Assembly (NCBI RefSeq): GCF_003428875.1
Contig: NZ_QQRS01000002.1
Location: 516,727-580,726 of the forward strand
Length of the DNA stretch: 64,000 nt
Origin: Planomicrobium okeanokoites
GTDB taxonomy: Bacteria > Bacillota > Bacilli > Bacillales_A > Planococcaceae
Direction of reading: 5' to 3'
The notes under the pieces were generated by a model. It did not search any database, was not told where the DNA came from, and worked only from the letters and a program-made list of their open reading frames with translations. Both the position numbers and the translations under genes were made by a program. Every line of letters begins with the position of its first letter. Within the stretch, counting starts at the first letter, position 1. Positions 41,476 through 49,195 of the stretch are shown piece after piece.

Positions 41476-41800
41476 GTGGGGATGTGGCTGGTTTGTGATT
41501 GGGATGCGGGTTGATTGGCTTGGGGTGCGGCTTGGATCGTGTGAGGTGCGGGTTGAACCGTTTGGGGTGCGGCTTGACTCAGTTGGGGTGCGGTTATTCC
41601 CTTTTGAGGTGCGGAAATTAGCTTGCGAGGTGCGGTTTTCTCCATCTGGGGTGCGGTCAGCAACTATTCAAAGCTGGAATGTTAAAAAGAGAATTACAAC
41701 TTGAAATATTTAACAAATTATTTATTCTAGTTGCGCGATTTCACAATTTAGTTGCGGTTAGATTCAATTTAGTTGCGCTTAAACTTAGTTGCGGTCCCCT
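41476..41800 (-). repeat. Composite periodic array: word B, linker, word C (copy 2)
   Basis: Eight to nine B units (GGGGTGCGG) with 21-base rhythm, linker ATTCAAAGCTGGAATGTTAA, then four C units (TAGTTGCGG) at 41728, 41749, 41770 and 41786. Parallel to copies at 37881 and 46973. Confidence 0.85.
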
Positions 41801-41817
41801 AACCAACCCCAACCCCT

Positions 41818-41900
41818 ATTTTGAAAAAGCCGCCACTGCCGCGGCAGCTTCCCAAAGACTGGAGTTTTTCGCACCGCGAAAAACATCCGCTCCACGCTTT
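41818..41900 (+). repeat. Two-hairpin intergenic element, copy 4
   Basis: GAAAAAGCCGCC...CCGCGGCAGC-type stem, CAAAGACTGGAG spacer, then TTTTTCGCACCGCGAAAAAC stem and CATCCGCT. Directly follows the composite array and shares nearly the whole sequence with the 47231 copy. Confidence 0.75.
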
Positions 41901-41922
41901 TGAACTCGACTCCATCTTCAAA

Positions 41923-41950
41923 GAAAAAAAGACGGCCCCAGAGGCCGCCT
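41923..41950 (-). terminator. Terminator of the ferredoxin-NADP reductase gene
   Basis: On the minus strand GGCGGCC TCTG GGGCCGTC is a GC-rich stem followed by TTTTTTTC, two codons beyond the stop. Confidence 0.88.
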
Positions 41951-41953
41951 CCC

Positions 41954-43003
41954 TTAACTCATCATCTGTTTGACCAATTCTTTGTTGCGCTTCTTGAAGA
42001 TTTCATTGTGCGACGAGACCATGGCGATTTTATTGGCGTCGGGCTGGATGTAGCTTTTCGCCTGGTTGACGGCGTTGGCTGCGTCCTGGAATGTGCCGGC
42101 GATGAGATTGAGTTTGCCGGGATGCTGGAGGATATCGCCGGCGGCAAAGAGGCCATCGACCGATGATTCGCTTTTAGGCGTTCCCGCAATATAGTAATCA
42201 TCCGCAATCTCAATATCCAAAGGGCTGTTGCCGAGCAAGCTGATGTCGCGCTCATAGCCGTGGTTGATAATGACTTCATCTATAGGAAGCAGGATTTTCT
42301 CCGCAGTTACCCGATTGGTCAACTCAACGAGCTCGATGGCATCGCGGCTGTCTGAAGCGATCAACCGGCTGATGGATGTATTCAAATAACACACGACAGA
42401 ACTCCCGTGCAATTGGCTGACCTGGGCTTCGTGCCCTGCCAGCGCATCTTTCCGGTAGCTGACGAATACTTTGTCGGCAATCGGCTCGAGCTCATTGGCC
42501 CAGTCGATGGCCGAGTTGCCGCCTCCTGAAATGAGGACGGTCTTCCCTTTGAAACGTTCGAGCGATTTGACGGTGTAATTAAGATTGGATACTTCAAAGC
42601 GCTCGGCGCCTTCAATCTCCAGTTTCTGCGGATTGAGGATGCCGCCGCCGACTGCGACGATCACCGTTTTGGAGAAATGGATCTGGCCGGACGAGCCTTC
42701 CAGCCTGAACAAGCCATCCTCCTGTTTCTCAATGCTTTGGACTTTCTCATTGAGAACCACTTCCGGGTTGAATGTCAGTCCCTGCGCCACCAATTGGTCG
42801 ATCAGCTTAGCACCCGGCATCGGCGGCTGACCGCCCACATCCCAGATCATCTTCTCGGGATAAACGTGGATTTTCCCGCCCAGGCGCGGCTGGAACTCGA
42901 TGATTTTCGTTTTCATTTCCCGAAGGCCGCTGTAGAAAGCTGAATATAATCCTGCTGGGCCTCCGCCGATAATGGTGACGTCAAAAACTTCTATTTCATT
43001 CAT
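41954..43003 (-). CDS. Ferredoxin--NADP(+) reductase, thioredoxin-reductase-like
   Basis: 349 residues. FAD loop IIGGGPAGLYSAFYSG, NADPH loop SGGGNSAIDWANEL, and the C-terminal FAD segment LFAAGDILQHPGKLNLIAGTF. No CXXC active site, so it is the FNR type (YumC/YcgT), not thioredoxin reductase. The ATG at 43003 lies nine bases after AAAAGG. It diverges from the siderophore operon and shares the Fur-box region; reduction of ferric-siderophore by this enzyme via ferredoxin or flavodoxin is plausible. Confidence 0.9.
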   Translation of the reverse strand: MNEIEVFDVTIIGGGPAGLYSAFYSGLREMKTKIIEFQPRLGGKIHVYPEKMIWDVGGQPPMPGAKLIDQLVAQGLTFNPEVVLNEKVQSIEKQEDGLFRLEGSSGQIHFSKTVIVAVGGGILNPQKLEIEGAERFEVSNLNYTVKSLERFKGKTVLISGGGNSAIDWANELEPIADKVFVSYRKDALAGHEAQVSQLHGSSVVCYLNTSISRLIASDSRDAIELVELTNRVTAEKILLPIDEVIINHGYERDISLLGNSPLDIEIADDYYIAGTPKSESSVDGLFAAGDILQHPGKLNLIAGTFQDAANAVNQAKSYIQPDANKIAMVSSHNEIFKKRNKELVKQMMS

Positions 43004-43033
43004 TAGAATCATCCTTTTCTCTTAAGTTGACCG

Positions 43034-43094
43034 TTGACAATGACATGCATCCGCCTTATAGTATTGATTGTACTGAAAATGATAATCGTTATCA
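43034..43094 (+). promoter_or_regulatory. Promoter and Fur box of the siderophore operon
   Basis: TTGACA (43034-43039), 17-base spacer, TATAGT (43057-43062): a strong sigma-A promoter. Immediately downstream at 43080-43094 lies TGATAATCGTTATCA, a 7-1-7 Fur box with one deviation. It would block transcription when iron is plentiful. It stands between the two divergent genes and may act on both. Confidence 0.9.
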
Positions 43095-43135
43095 ATTAGT
43101 TTCTCATTTAATTTTCAAATAGGAGGTTTTACTAT

Positions 43136-43927
43136 ATGGTTCGCCTGTTCGCTGAGCATCTGGATATCAGCTATGGAGACCGTGCGATCGTAAAAGATTT
43201 ATCGCTGTCCATCCCCGATAAGAAAATCACCACCATCATCGGCTCGAATGGCTGCGGCAAATCCACTTTACTAAAAGCCCTGACACGCGTCATTCCCCAT
43301 CAGTCCGGCAGCATCGTGCTTGACGGCGCTGATATCGCCAAAGAAAATACAAAGAAGCTCGCCCGGAAAATTGCTATTCTCCCGCAGACTCCGGAAAACG
43401 CGCCAGGTTTGACCGTCGGTGAATTGGTGTCATACGGCCGCTTCCCTTATCAGAAAGGCTTCGGACGCCTGTCAGCCGAGGACCATGACATCATCAACTG
43501 GGCACTCGATGTGACCGGTACACAGTTCTTCAAATATCATCCGGTGGATGCCTTATCGGGTGGCCAGCGCCAGCGCGTCTGGATCGCTATGGCACTCGCC
43601 CAGGAAACGGAAATGATTTTCCTGGATGAACCGACTACATACCTTGATATGGCCCACCAGCTCGAAATTCTTGAGTTGCTGCAGAAGCTGAATGAAGAGC
43701 AGGAACGCACCATCGTCATGGTCCTGCACGATTTGAATCAGGCCGCACGTTTCGCCGACCACCTGATTGCCATGAAGAACGGTGAAATCATCAAAGCCGG
43801 CGCATGCCATGAAGTCATCACTGCCGATGTCTTGAAAACCGTCTTTCGGATTGATGCGGAGATTGGAATGGACCCAAGAACGCAGAAACCGATTTGCATC
43901 ACCTATAACTTAATCAAAGGAGCATAA
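43136..43927 (+). CDS. Ferric siderophore ABC transporter ATP-binding protein
   Basis: 263 residues: Walker A GSNGCGKST, signature LSGGQRQRVWIAMAL, Walker B MIFLDEPTTYLD, FecE/FhuC type. First gene of an operon with a lipoprotein and two permeases. AGGAGG site. Fur-controlled by the box upstream. YusV/FhuC-like in Bacillus can serve several siderophores. Confidence 0.93.
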   Translation: MVRLFAEHLDISYGDRAIVKDLSLSIPDKKITTIIGSNGCGKSTLLKALTRVIPHQSGSIVLDGADIAKENTKKLARKIAILPQTPENAPGLTVGELVSYGRFPYQKGFGRLSAEDHDIINWALDVTGTQFFKYHPVDALSGGQRQRVWIAMALAQETEMIFLDEPTTYLDMAHQLEILELLQKLNEEQERTIVMVLHDLNQAARFADHLIAMKNGEIIKAGACHEVITADVLKTVFRIDAEIGMDPRTQKPICITYNLIKGA

Positions 43928-43932
43928 CCATA

Positions 43933-44853
43933 ATGAAGAAATTAACATTCTTGCTGATTTTATTGGCTGCTTTATTCCTTGCAGCGTGCAACTCAGAGTC
44001 AACGGAAGAAAAAGATGAAGCTTCGGCGGAAACGACGCCGGAAACGATTACATATGAATCAGAAACAGGACCGATTGAAGTTCCTGCAGATCCACAGCGT
44101 GTCATCGTCTTATCGACTTATGCAGGAAATGCCATGGCGCTTGATGTGCCACTGGTCGGAGTGGATTCCTGGTCTAAGATGAACCCTCGATTTGAAGAAG
44201 AATTGGCGGATGTGGAAGAAGTTGCCGAAGATGACCTCGAGAAAATCATTGAATTGGACCCCGATTTGATCATCGGTTCGTCCACTATGAAAAACATTGA
44301 TAAGTTGAACGAAATCGCACCGACAGTCACGTTTACATACAATAACGTGGATTACCTGACGCAGCATCTTGAAATCGGTAAAGTTGTAAACAAAGAAGAA
44401 GAGGCTCAAGCCTGGATTGACGATTTTAAAGAACGCGCGCAAACTGCCGGCGAAGAAATCCGTGCTGAAATCGGTGAAGACGCAACCGTCTCGGTCATCG
44501 AGAACTTCGATAAACAAATTTACGTGTTCGGCGACGCCTGGGGCCGCGGAACGGAAATCCTTTATCAGGAAATGAAATTGAAAATGCCGGCGAAAGTGGA
44601 AGAAATGGCTTTGAAAGACGGCTACTACGCGTTGTCACAGGAAGTTCTGCCTGAATACATGGGCGACTACGTGATCTTCAGCAAAGACTCTGAACAGGAC
44701 AATTCGTTCCAGGAAACAGATGTCTACAAAAATACGGAAGCCGTGAAAAACGGCCATGTCTTTGAAGCGAACGCCAAGGAATTCTATTTCAACGATCCGC
44801 TTTCACTGGATTACCAATTGGAATTCTTTAAAGAGAACTTTTTAGCTCAATAA
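43933..44853 (+). CDS. Siderophore-binding lipoprotein
   Basis: 306 residues: lipobox LFLAACNSE, then a PeripBP_2 domain, ITYESETGPIEVPADPQRVIVLSTYAGNAMALDVPLVGVD at the start. Similar to FeuA/YfiY/YfmC, the substrate type cannot be fixed (hydroxamate or catecholate). ATG five bases after the ATPase gene stop (43927). Followed by a hairpin that could stop part of the transcription. Confidence 0.92.
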   Translation: MKKLTFLLILLAALFLAACNSESTEEKDEASAETTPETITYESETGPIEVPADPQRVIVLSTYAGNAMALDVPLVGVDSWSKMNPRFEEELADVEEVAEDDLEKIIELDPDLIIGSSTMKNIDKLNEIAPTVTFTYNNVDYLTQHLEIGKVVNKEEEAQAWIDDFKERAQTAGEEIRAEIGEDATVSVIENFDKQIYVFGDAWGRGTEILYQEMKLKMPAKVEEMALKDGYYALSQEVLPEYMGDYVIFSKDSEQDNSFQETDVYKNTEAVKNGHVFEANAKEFYFNDPLSLDYQLEFFKENFLAQ

Positions 44854-44861
44854 AAAAGAAA

Positions 44862-44894
44862 AGGAATTCCTGGATCCTCGGGAATTCCTTTTTA
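44862..44894 (+). terminator. Intra-operon terminator between lipoprotein and permease genes
   Basis: AAAAGGAATTCC pairs with GGAATTCCTTTT around TGGATCCTCG, followed by TTTTTA. It would let the binding protein be made in excess over the permeases. Confidence 0.8.
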
Positions 44895-44919
44895 TCCTTA
44901 ACAGAAATGATGATGCCTT

Positions 44920-45918
44920 ATGCCGACAAAATTCAATTTCTTTGCCAAGATGCTCGCGGCGGTCGCCGTTTTCGTGCTGACGTTTACAGCCGCCATCGCT
45001 TTTGGCGCAGCCGATATCGGCTTGAACGATATCCGGCTCGCCCTCTTCTCAAACCTTACAAACGATGCAATTTCAGTGATTCGTGAAATCCGCCTGCCGC
45101 GTGAACTGGCGGCTGTCCTGGTTGGCGCGGCGCTTGCTGTGTCCGGCGCCATCATGCAGGGGATGACACGCAATCCGTTAGCGGACCCGGGTCTTCTTGG
45201 CCTGACTGCCGGAGCCAATGCAGCACTTGCGGTAACACTCGCCATGATTCCCGCTGCCAATTATTTCGGCATCATGGTCGCCTGTTTTATTGGCGCAGCT
45301 GTCGGCGGTGCGTTGGTATTCGGCCTTGGCTCAATGAAAAAAGGCGGCTTCTCGCCTTTCCGGATTGTGCTGGCAGGTGCTGCCATCTCCGCTTTCCTTA
45401 CTGCCGTTGCAGAAGGGATCGGCTTATACTTTAAAATTTCAAAAGACATCTCCATGTGGACGGCCGGCGGCTTGATCGGCACGACATGGGGCCAGCTGCA
45501 GACGATTACGCCGTTCATCTTGATTGCGATGGTGGTTGCGCTGCTGTTGTCACGCCAACTTTCCATCCTGAGTTTGAGCGAGGAAGCGGCAATCGGCCTC
45601 GGCCAGAACACCAACCGCACCAAAGCGCTGCTGTTTGTCGTCATCACGGCTTTGGCAGGTGCCGCTGTCGCGCTTGCCGGAAATATGGCGTTTGTCGGCT
45701 TGCTCGTCCCGCATATCGTGCGCGCTATCGTGGGCGTTGACTACCGGCACATCATCCCGATGTCCGCTGTGGCTGGTGCGATTTTCATGCTGTTCGCCGA
45801 TCTGCTCGGCCGAACGATCAACGCGCCTTTTGAAACGCCGGTGGCGGCAATCGTCGCCATGCTCGGCTTGCCATTCTTCCTGATCATCGTCCGTAAAGGA
45901 GGCCGCGCATTCACATGA
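44920..45918 (+). CDS. Siderophore ABC transporter permease 1 (FecCD family)
   Basis: 332 residues with about nine helices and the FecCD motifs VSGAIMQGMTRNPLADPGLLGLTAGANAALAV and VVTALAGAAVALAGNMAFVGLLVPH. The ATG at 44920 has only a weak ribosome binding site (GAAATGATGATG), unlike its neighbours. Overlaps the second permease by four bases. Confidence 0.9.
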   Translation: MPTKFNFFAKMLAAVAVFVLTFTAAIAFGAADIGLNDIRLALFSNLTNDAISVIREIRLPRELAAVLVGAALAVSGAIMQGMTRNPLADPGLLGLTAGANAALAVTLAMIPAANYFGIMVACFIGAAVGGALVFGLGSMKKGGFSPFRIVLAGAAISAFLTAVAEGIGLYFKISKDISMWTAGGLIGTTWGQLQTITPFILIAMVVALLLSRQLSILSLSEEAAIGLGQNTNRTKALLFVVITALAGAAVALAGNMAFVGLLVPHIVRAIVGVDYRHIIPMSAVAGAIFMLFADLLGRTINAPFETPVAAIVAMLGLPFFLIIVRKGGRAFT

Positions 45919-46922
45919 TTCAGTCAGCTTTGATAAAAAAACAGCGTCTCTTCTTTTTCACACTGCTCGGGTTGATTTTGGCGACAGCCATCATCAGCGT
46001 CGGTGCAGGTTACTCATCCATGGGATATGACCGTATTTTTGCCGCGCTTATGGGTCAAGGCACGTTCAAGGAAAATTTCGTCCTGTTCTCCATCCGCATG
46101 CCGCGCATCCTGATTACGGTGCTTGCTGGTATGGCGCTCGCCTTGTCCGGTGCGATCCTGCAAAGCATTACGCGCAATGACCTGGCAGATCCAGGCATCA
46201 TCGGAATCAATTCGGGTGCCGGCGCTGCAATCGCTTTGTTCTTCCTGTTCGTGCCTGTCGAGGCAGGTTCGTTCGTTTATCTATTGCCATTAGTCGCTTT
46301 TGGCGGCGCTTTGCTGACGGCGATATTGATCTACCTGTTCTCTTATCAGAAAGAGACAGGGCTTCAGCCAATCCGGCTGATTCTGACAGGCATCGGCTTT
46401 TCGATGGCGCTGTCCGGCGTCATGATTGTGCTGATTTCATCCGCTGAACGCGAAAAAGTGGATTTCATCGCCAATTGGCTGGCCGGCAATATCTGGGGTA
46501 CAGACTGGCCGTTCATCCTGGCGCTGCTGCCGTGGCTATTGGTGCTCATCCCGTTTGTCCTCTATAAAGCCAATCGCTTGAATATGCTCGGACTCAGCGA
46601 ACCGGTTTCGGTCGGCTTGGGTGTCTCCGTCGAAAAAGAGCGCATCACGATGCTGCTCGCTGCCGTCGCGTTGGCCGCTTCAGCTGTTTCCGTTACGGGC
46701 GGCATCGCCTTCATCGGCCTGATGGCGCCGCATATCGCGAAAGCATTGGTCGGTCCGCGCCACCAACTATTCCTGCCACTTGCGATTCTGATCGGCGGCT
46801 GGCTGCTCTTGCTGGCGGATTCCATCGGCCGCAATCTGCTCGAGCCGTCCGGCATCCCGGCAGGCGTCATGGCCGCCTTGATCGGCGCACCTTATTTTGT
46901 TTATTTATTGATGAAGAAATGA
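45915..46922 (+). CDS. Siderophore ABC transporter permease 2 (FecCD family)
   Basis: 335 residues, same fold: LSGAILQSITRNDLADPGIIGINSGAGAAIALFF and SVTGGIAFIGLMAPHIAKALVG. Forms a heterodimer with permease 1. Translation starts at an ATGA overlap with the upstream stop. Ends the operon; terminator 46934-46968. Confidence 0.92.
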   Translation: MIQSALIKKQRLFFFTLLGLILATAIISVGAGYSSMGYDRIFAALMGQGTFKENFVLFSIRMPRILITVLAGMALALSGAILQSITRNDLADPGIIGINSGAGAAIALFFLFVPVEAGSFVYLLPLVAFGGALLTAILIYLFSYQKETGLQPIRLILTGIGFSMALSGVMIVLISSAEREKVDFIANWLAGNIWGTDWPFILALLPWLLVLIPFVLYKANRLNMLGLSEPVSVGLGVSVEKERITMLLAAVALAASAVSVTGGIAFIGLMAPHIAKALVGPRHQLFLPLAILIGGWLLLLADSIGRNLLEPSGIPAGVMAALIGAPYFVYLLMKK

Positions 46923-46933
46923 AATATGCGGGG

Positions 46934-46968
46934 AACGCAGCCAGCTTGGTGAGCTGGCTGCGTTTTTT
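46934..46968 (+). terminator. Terminator of the siderophore operon
   Basis: AACGCAGCCAGCT pairs perfectly with AGCTGGCTGCGTT around TGGTG, followed by TTTTT. Confidence 0.94.
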
Positions 46969-46972
46969 GGTT

Positions 46973-47210
46973 TGGGGTGCGGGTTGAATCGGTTGGGGTG
47001 CGGGTTGAAGCGTTTGAGGTGCGGTTATTCGTTTGCGAGGTGCGGAAATCGGCTTACGAGGTGCGCTTCTCTCCATTTGAGGTGCGGTCAGCGATTATTC
47101 AACGCTGGAATGTTAAAAAGCAGACGATAATTCGAAAAATTTTCCACATCTTTTCTTTCAGTTGCGCGATTTCATCATTTAGTTGCGCTTAAACCCATTT
47201 TAGTTGCGCT
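46973..47210 (-). repeat. Composite periodic array: word B, linker, word C (copy 3)
   Basis: Six B units (GGGGTGCGG / GAGGTGCGG), linker ATTCAACGCTGGAATGTTAA, three C units (AGTTGCGC). Same order as the other two copies. Lies between convergent genes. Confidence 0.85.
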
Positions 47211-47230
47211 CACCCCAAAACCACCCCCCA

Positions 47231-47315
47231 ATTTGAAAAAGCCGCCACTTCCGCGGCGACTTCCTTAAAGACTGGAGTTTTTCGCACAGCGAAAAACATC
47301 CGCTCCTGCTTTCGA
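47231..47315 (+). repeat. Two-hairpin intergenic element, copy 5
   Basis: Nearly the same sequence as 41818-41900: a GCCGCC...GGCGGC-like stem, TTAAAGACTGGAG, then TTTTTCGCACAGCGAAAAAC and CATCCGCT. Directly after the composite array. Confidence 0.75.
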
Positions 47316-47337
47316 ACTTTGCATAACCCGATATAAA

Positions 47338-47379
47338 AGAAAAAGGCCATGCCGGAAAGCAGCGCTTTCCGGCATGGAC
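47338..47379 (-). terminator. Terminator of the flavin reductase gene
   Basis: CCATGCCGGAAAGC pairs perfectly with GCTTTCCGGCATGG; on the minus strand CCTTTTTC follows. Confidence 0.92.
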
Positions 47380-47385
47380 CCTTAG

Positions 47386-47979
47386 TTAATCCGGCCGCTT
47401 CAACGAAAACATTTCGCCTAGTTTGGCGTAATTCGTACCCGCCAGGCGGCTGACCGGCTTCAAGGCATCCGCATTGATGCGGCCGTTTTCATATATTGCT
47501 TCGTCGACATGAATCCGGACGATCCTGCCGATCAGCAGATCCGTGTTCGGCAAGTCGATCGCCTGGTGAAGGACGCATTCAAAACGGACTTTGGACTGCT
47601 CCACAGCCGGCACATCGATTTCCTCACTGTCGACCAGCGTCAGTTTGGTCACATCGATCTCGCTTTCATTTGGCGGCAGCGATGCCGCGGTTTCATTGAC
47701 TTCGAAGACATTTTCTTCGTCGACGATGTGAACGACGAATTCTTTGCCCGCCAGCACATTGCGCGCAGTATCTTTTTTGTCGTCGCCTTTGCGCTGAACG
47801 GAAACGGACAGCATCGGCGGATTCGACGACACGATATTGAAGTAGCTGAAAGGCGCCGCGTTCACAATTCCATCTTCGGATTTGCTTGTGACGAAAGCAA
47901 TCGGCCTCGGTATGATCGTGCCCACAAGCAATTTGTAATTTTCGCGTTCTGTCTGTTGATAAGGATCAAAGCTCAGCAC
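47386..47979 (-). CDS. Flavin reductase family protein
   Basis: 197 residues with the FMN-binding split-barrel: LLVGTIIPRPIAFVTSKSEDGIVNAAPFSYFNIVSSNPPML is the flavin-binding start, and a CVLHQAIDL strand follows. Members reduce FMN/FAD with NAD(P)H or act as flavoprotein oxygenase partners. The start is taken as GTG at 47979, eight bases after AAGGAG; GTG codons at 47985 and 47988 are too close. Neighbour of the iron locus but on the other strand, with no Fur box seen. Confidence 0.87.
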   Translation of the reverse strand: MLSFDPYQQTERENYKLLVGTIIPRPIAFVTSKSEDGIVNAAPFSYFNIVSSNPPMLSVSVQRKGDDKKDTARNVLAGKEFVVHIVDEENVFEVNETAASLPPNESEIDVTKLTLVDSEEIDVPAVEQSKVRFECVLHQAIDLPNTDLLIGRIVRIHVDEAIYENGRINADALKPVSRLAGTNYAKLGEMFSLKRPD

Positions 47980-48043
47980 AGCCACCACTCCTTTTCATCC
48001 AGTTTACCCGAAACGCTTTTTATTGCCGCAGGAAATGCTCACT

Positions 48044-49048
48044 TTAAACTGGAACTGTCGCAATTCCTTGCGGCTCTTTTGACGGTTTGCCGAAATAATA
48101 ACCCTGGAATAGTTCATAGCCCTGCTGTTTAAGCCATTCAAAATCCTCTTTCATCTCAATGCCTTCCGCGAGCGGAACCGATCCGATTTCCAGCGCTTTT
48201 TTAAGGAAACGCAATGCCGTTTTCTGTTTTTCAGCGTCTTCTGCCACGCCTTCTACATACTGCATATCGAGCTTCATATAATGCGGCTCGAGATCCGCCA
48301 GCATCTCGATGGTGCTGTAACCTTCACCCACATCATCCAGCGCGTACTGGAAACCTTTCTTCTTATAGAAAGCGAGGATGTCCCGCAAATGATCGATGTC
48401 ATCCACTTTTTCCGTCTCCACCACTTCAAATACCAGTTGGCGTGGATCGATGCCCAGTTCGTTGGCCAGATTGATCGTCGAGCGCAGGCAGAATTCAGGC
48501 GAATAAATCGAAGTCGGGATGAAATTAATGAACGCTTTCACATCTTTTATTGCAGCAGAATGGCGTACAGCGGCCATGCGGCACACGCGGTCGAGCGCGT
48601 AAAGCCGGCTGCGCGATTTGGCAGCGGGGAAGATTTCGTTCGGGTAAATGACCGAGCCGTCTTCGTTATGGAACCGGGCGAGCATTTCATAAGCGAAAAT
48701 CTCTTCGTTTGCCGTTACAATCGGCTGATAATGGCAGACCAGCAATTCCTTGCGGATCACTTCATCGATCCACTCCGTCTTGAAGACCTGTTCCATTTCA
48801 CTCAGTTCCTGCCATTCACCTTTATCAAGCCGGAACTGCACTTGCGCCGGTTCCATCAGGTGCAGGCAGAAATCGAGAAATTCCTGTGCGCCCCGCTCCT
48901 TCATAAGCAATCTATTTTCTTTCCTTGTAATCTCCATGTCACGTCTTTCCAAGTGGCTGACGACTTTATCCATCAAGGACAGATTCGCCTCGCCTTCCAA
49001 CTTGATATCAAACCTCAGCTCAGCGACTGAACAATTATTGCATTCCAT
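48044..49048 (-). CDS. EAL-domain protein, probable c-di-GMP phosphodiesterase
   Basis: 334 residues. N-terminal about 90 residues of unknown fold with CNNCSVAE at the very start, then an EAL domain. EAL is EML, with NFIP, FEVVETEK, DDVGEGYST (DDFG variant), MKLDMQY, AEGIE and QGYYFGKP all present, so the metal and catalytic residues are kept and hydrolysis of c-di-GMP is likely. The first domain may be regulatory. No GGDEF partner in the window. Confidence 0.87.
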   Translation of the reverse strand: MECNNCSVAELRFDIKLEGEANLSLMDKVVSHLERRDMEITRKENRLLMKERGAQEFLDFCLHLMEPAQVQFRLDKGEWQELSEMEQVFKTEWIDEVIRKELLVCHYQPIVTANEEIFAYEMLARFHNEDGSVIYPNEIFPAAKSRSRLYALDRVCRMAAVRHSAAIKDVKAFINFIPTSIYSPEFCLRSTINLANELGIDPRQLVFEVVETEKVDDIDHLRDILAFYKKKGFQYALDDVGEGYSTIEMLADLEPHYMKLDMQYVEGVAEDAEKQKTALRFLKKALEIGSVPLAEGIEMKEDFEWLKQQGYELFQGYYFGKPSKEPQGIATVPV

Positions 49049-49131
49049 TGGTCACACTCCTTTTGTACTATACAATTCAGATTACCTTAAATTGCTTAAT
49101 AAATCTTTATTATTATTCAATTTTTAGATAA

Positions 49132-49172
49132 AAAAATGCAGAACATCCAATAGTATATCGGCTGTTCTGCTA
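49132..49172 (-). terminator. Terminator of the sugar ABC operon
   Basis: GCAGAACA...TGTTCTGC with an inner CC/GG pair; on the minus strand ATTTTTTTATC follows. It is 25 bases beyond the permease stop. Confidence 0.85.
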
Positions 49173-49195
49173 TTATTCTTTATAGTTTATTAAGC

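Noticed and set aside
42677..42943. Plus-strand ORFs inside the ferredoxin-NADP reductase gene
   Set aside because: Shadow frames with the codon pattern of the minus-strand gene.
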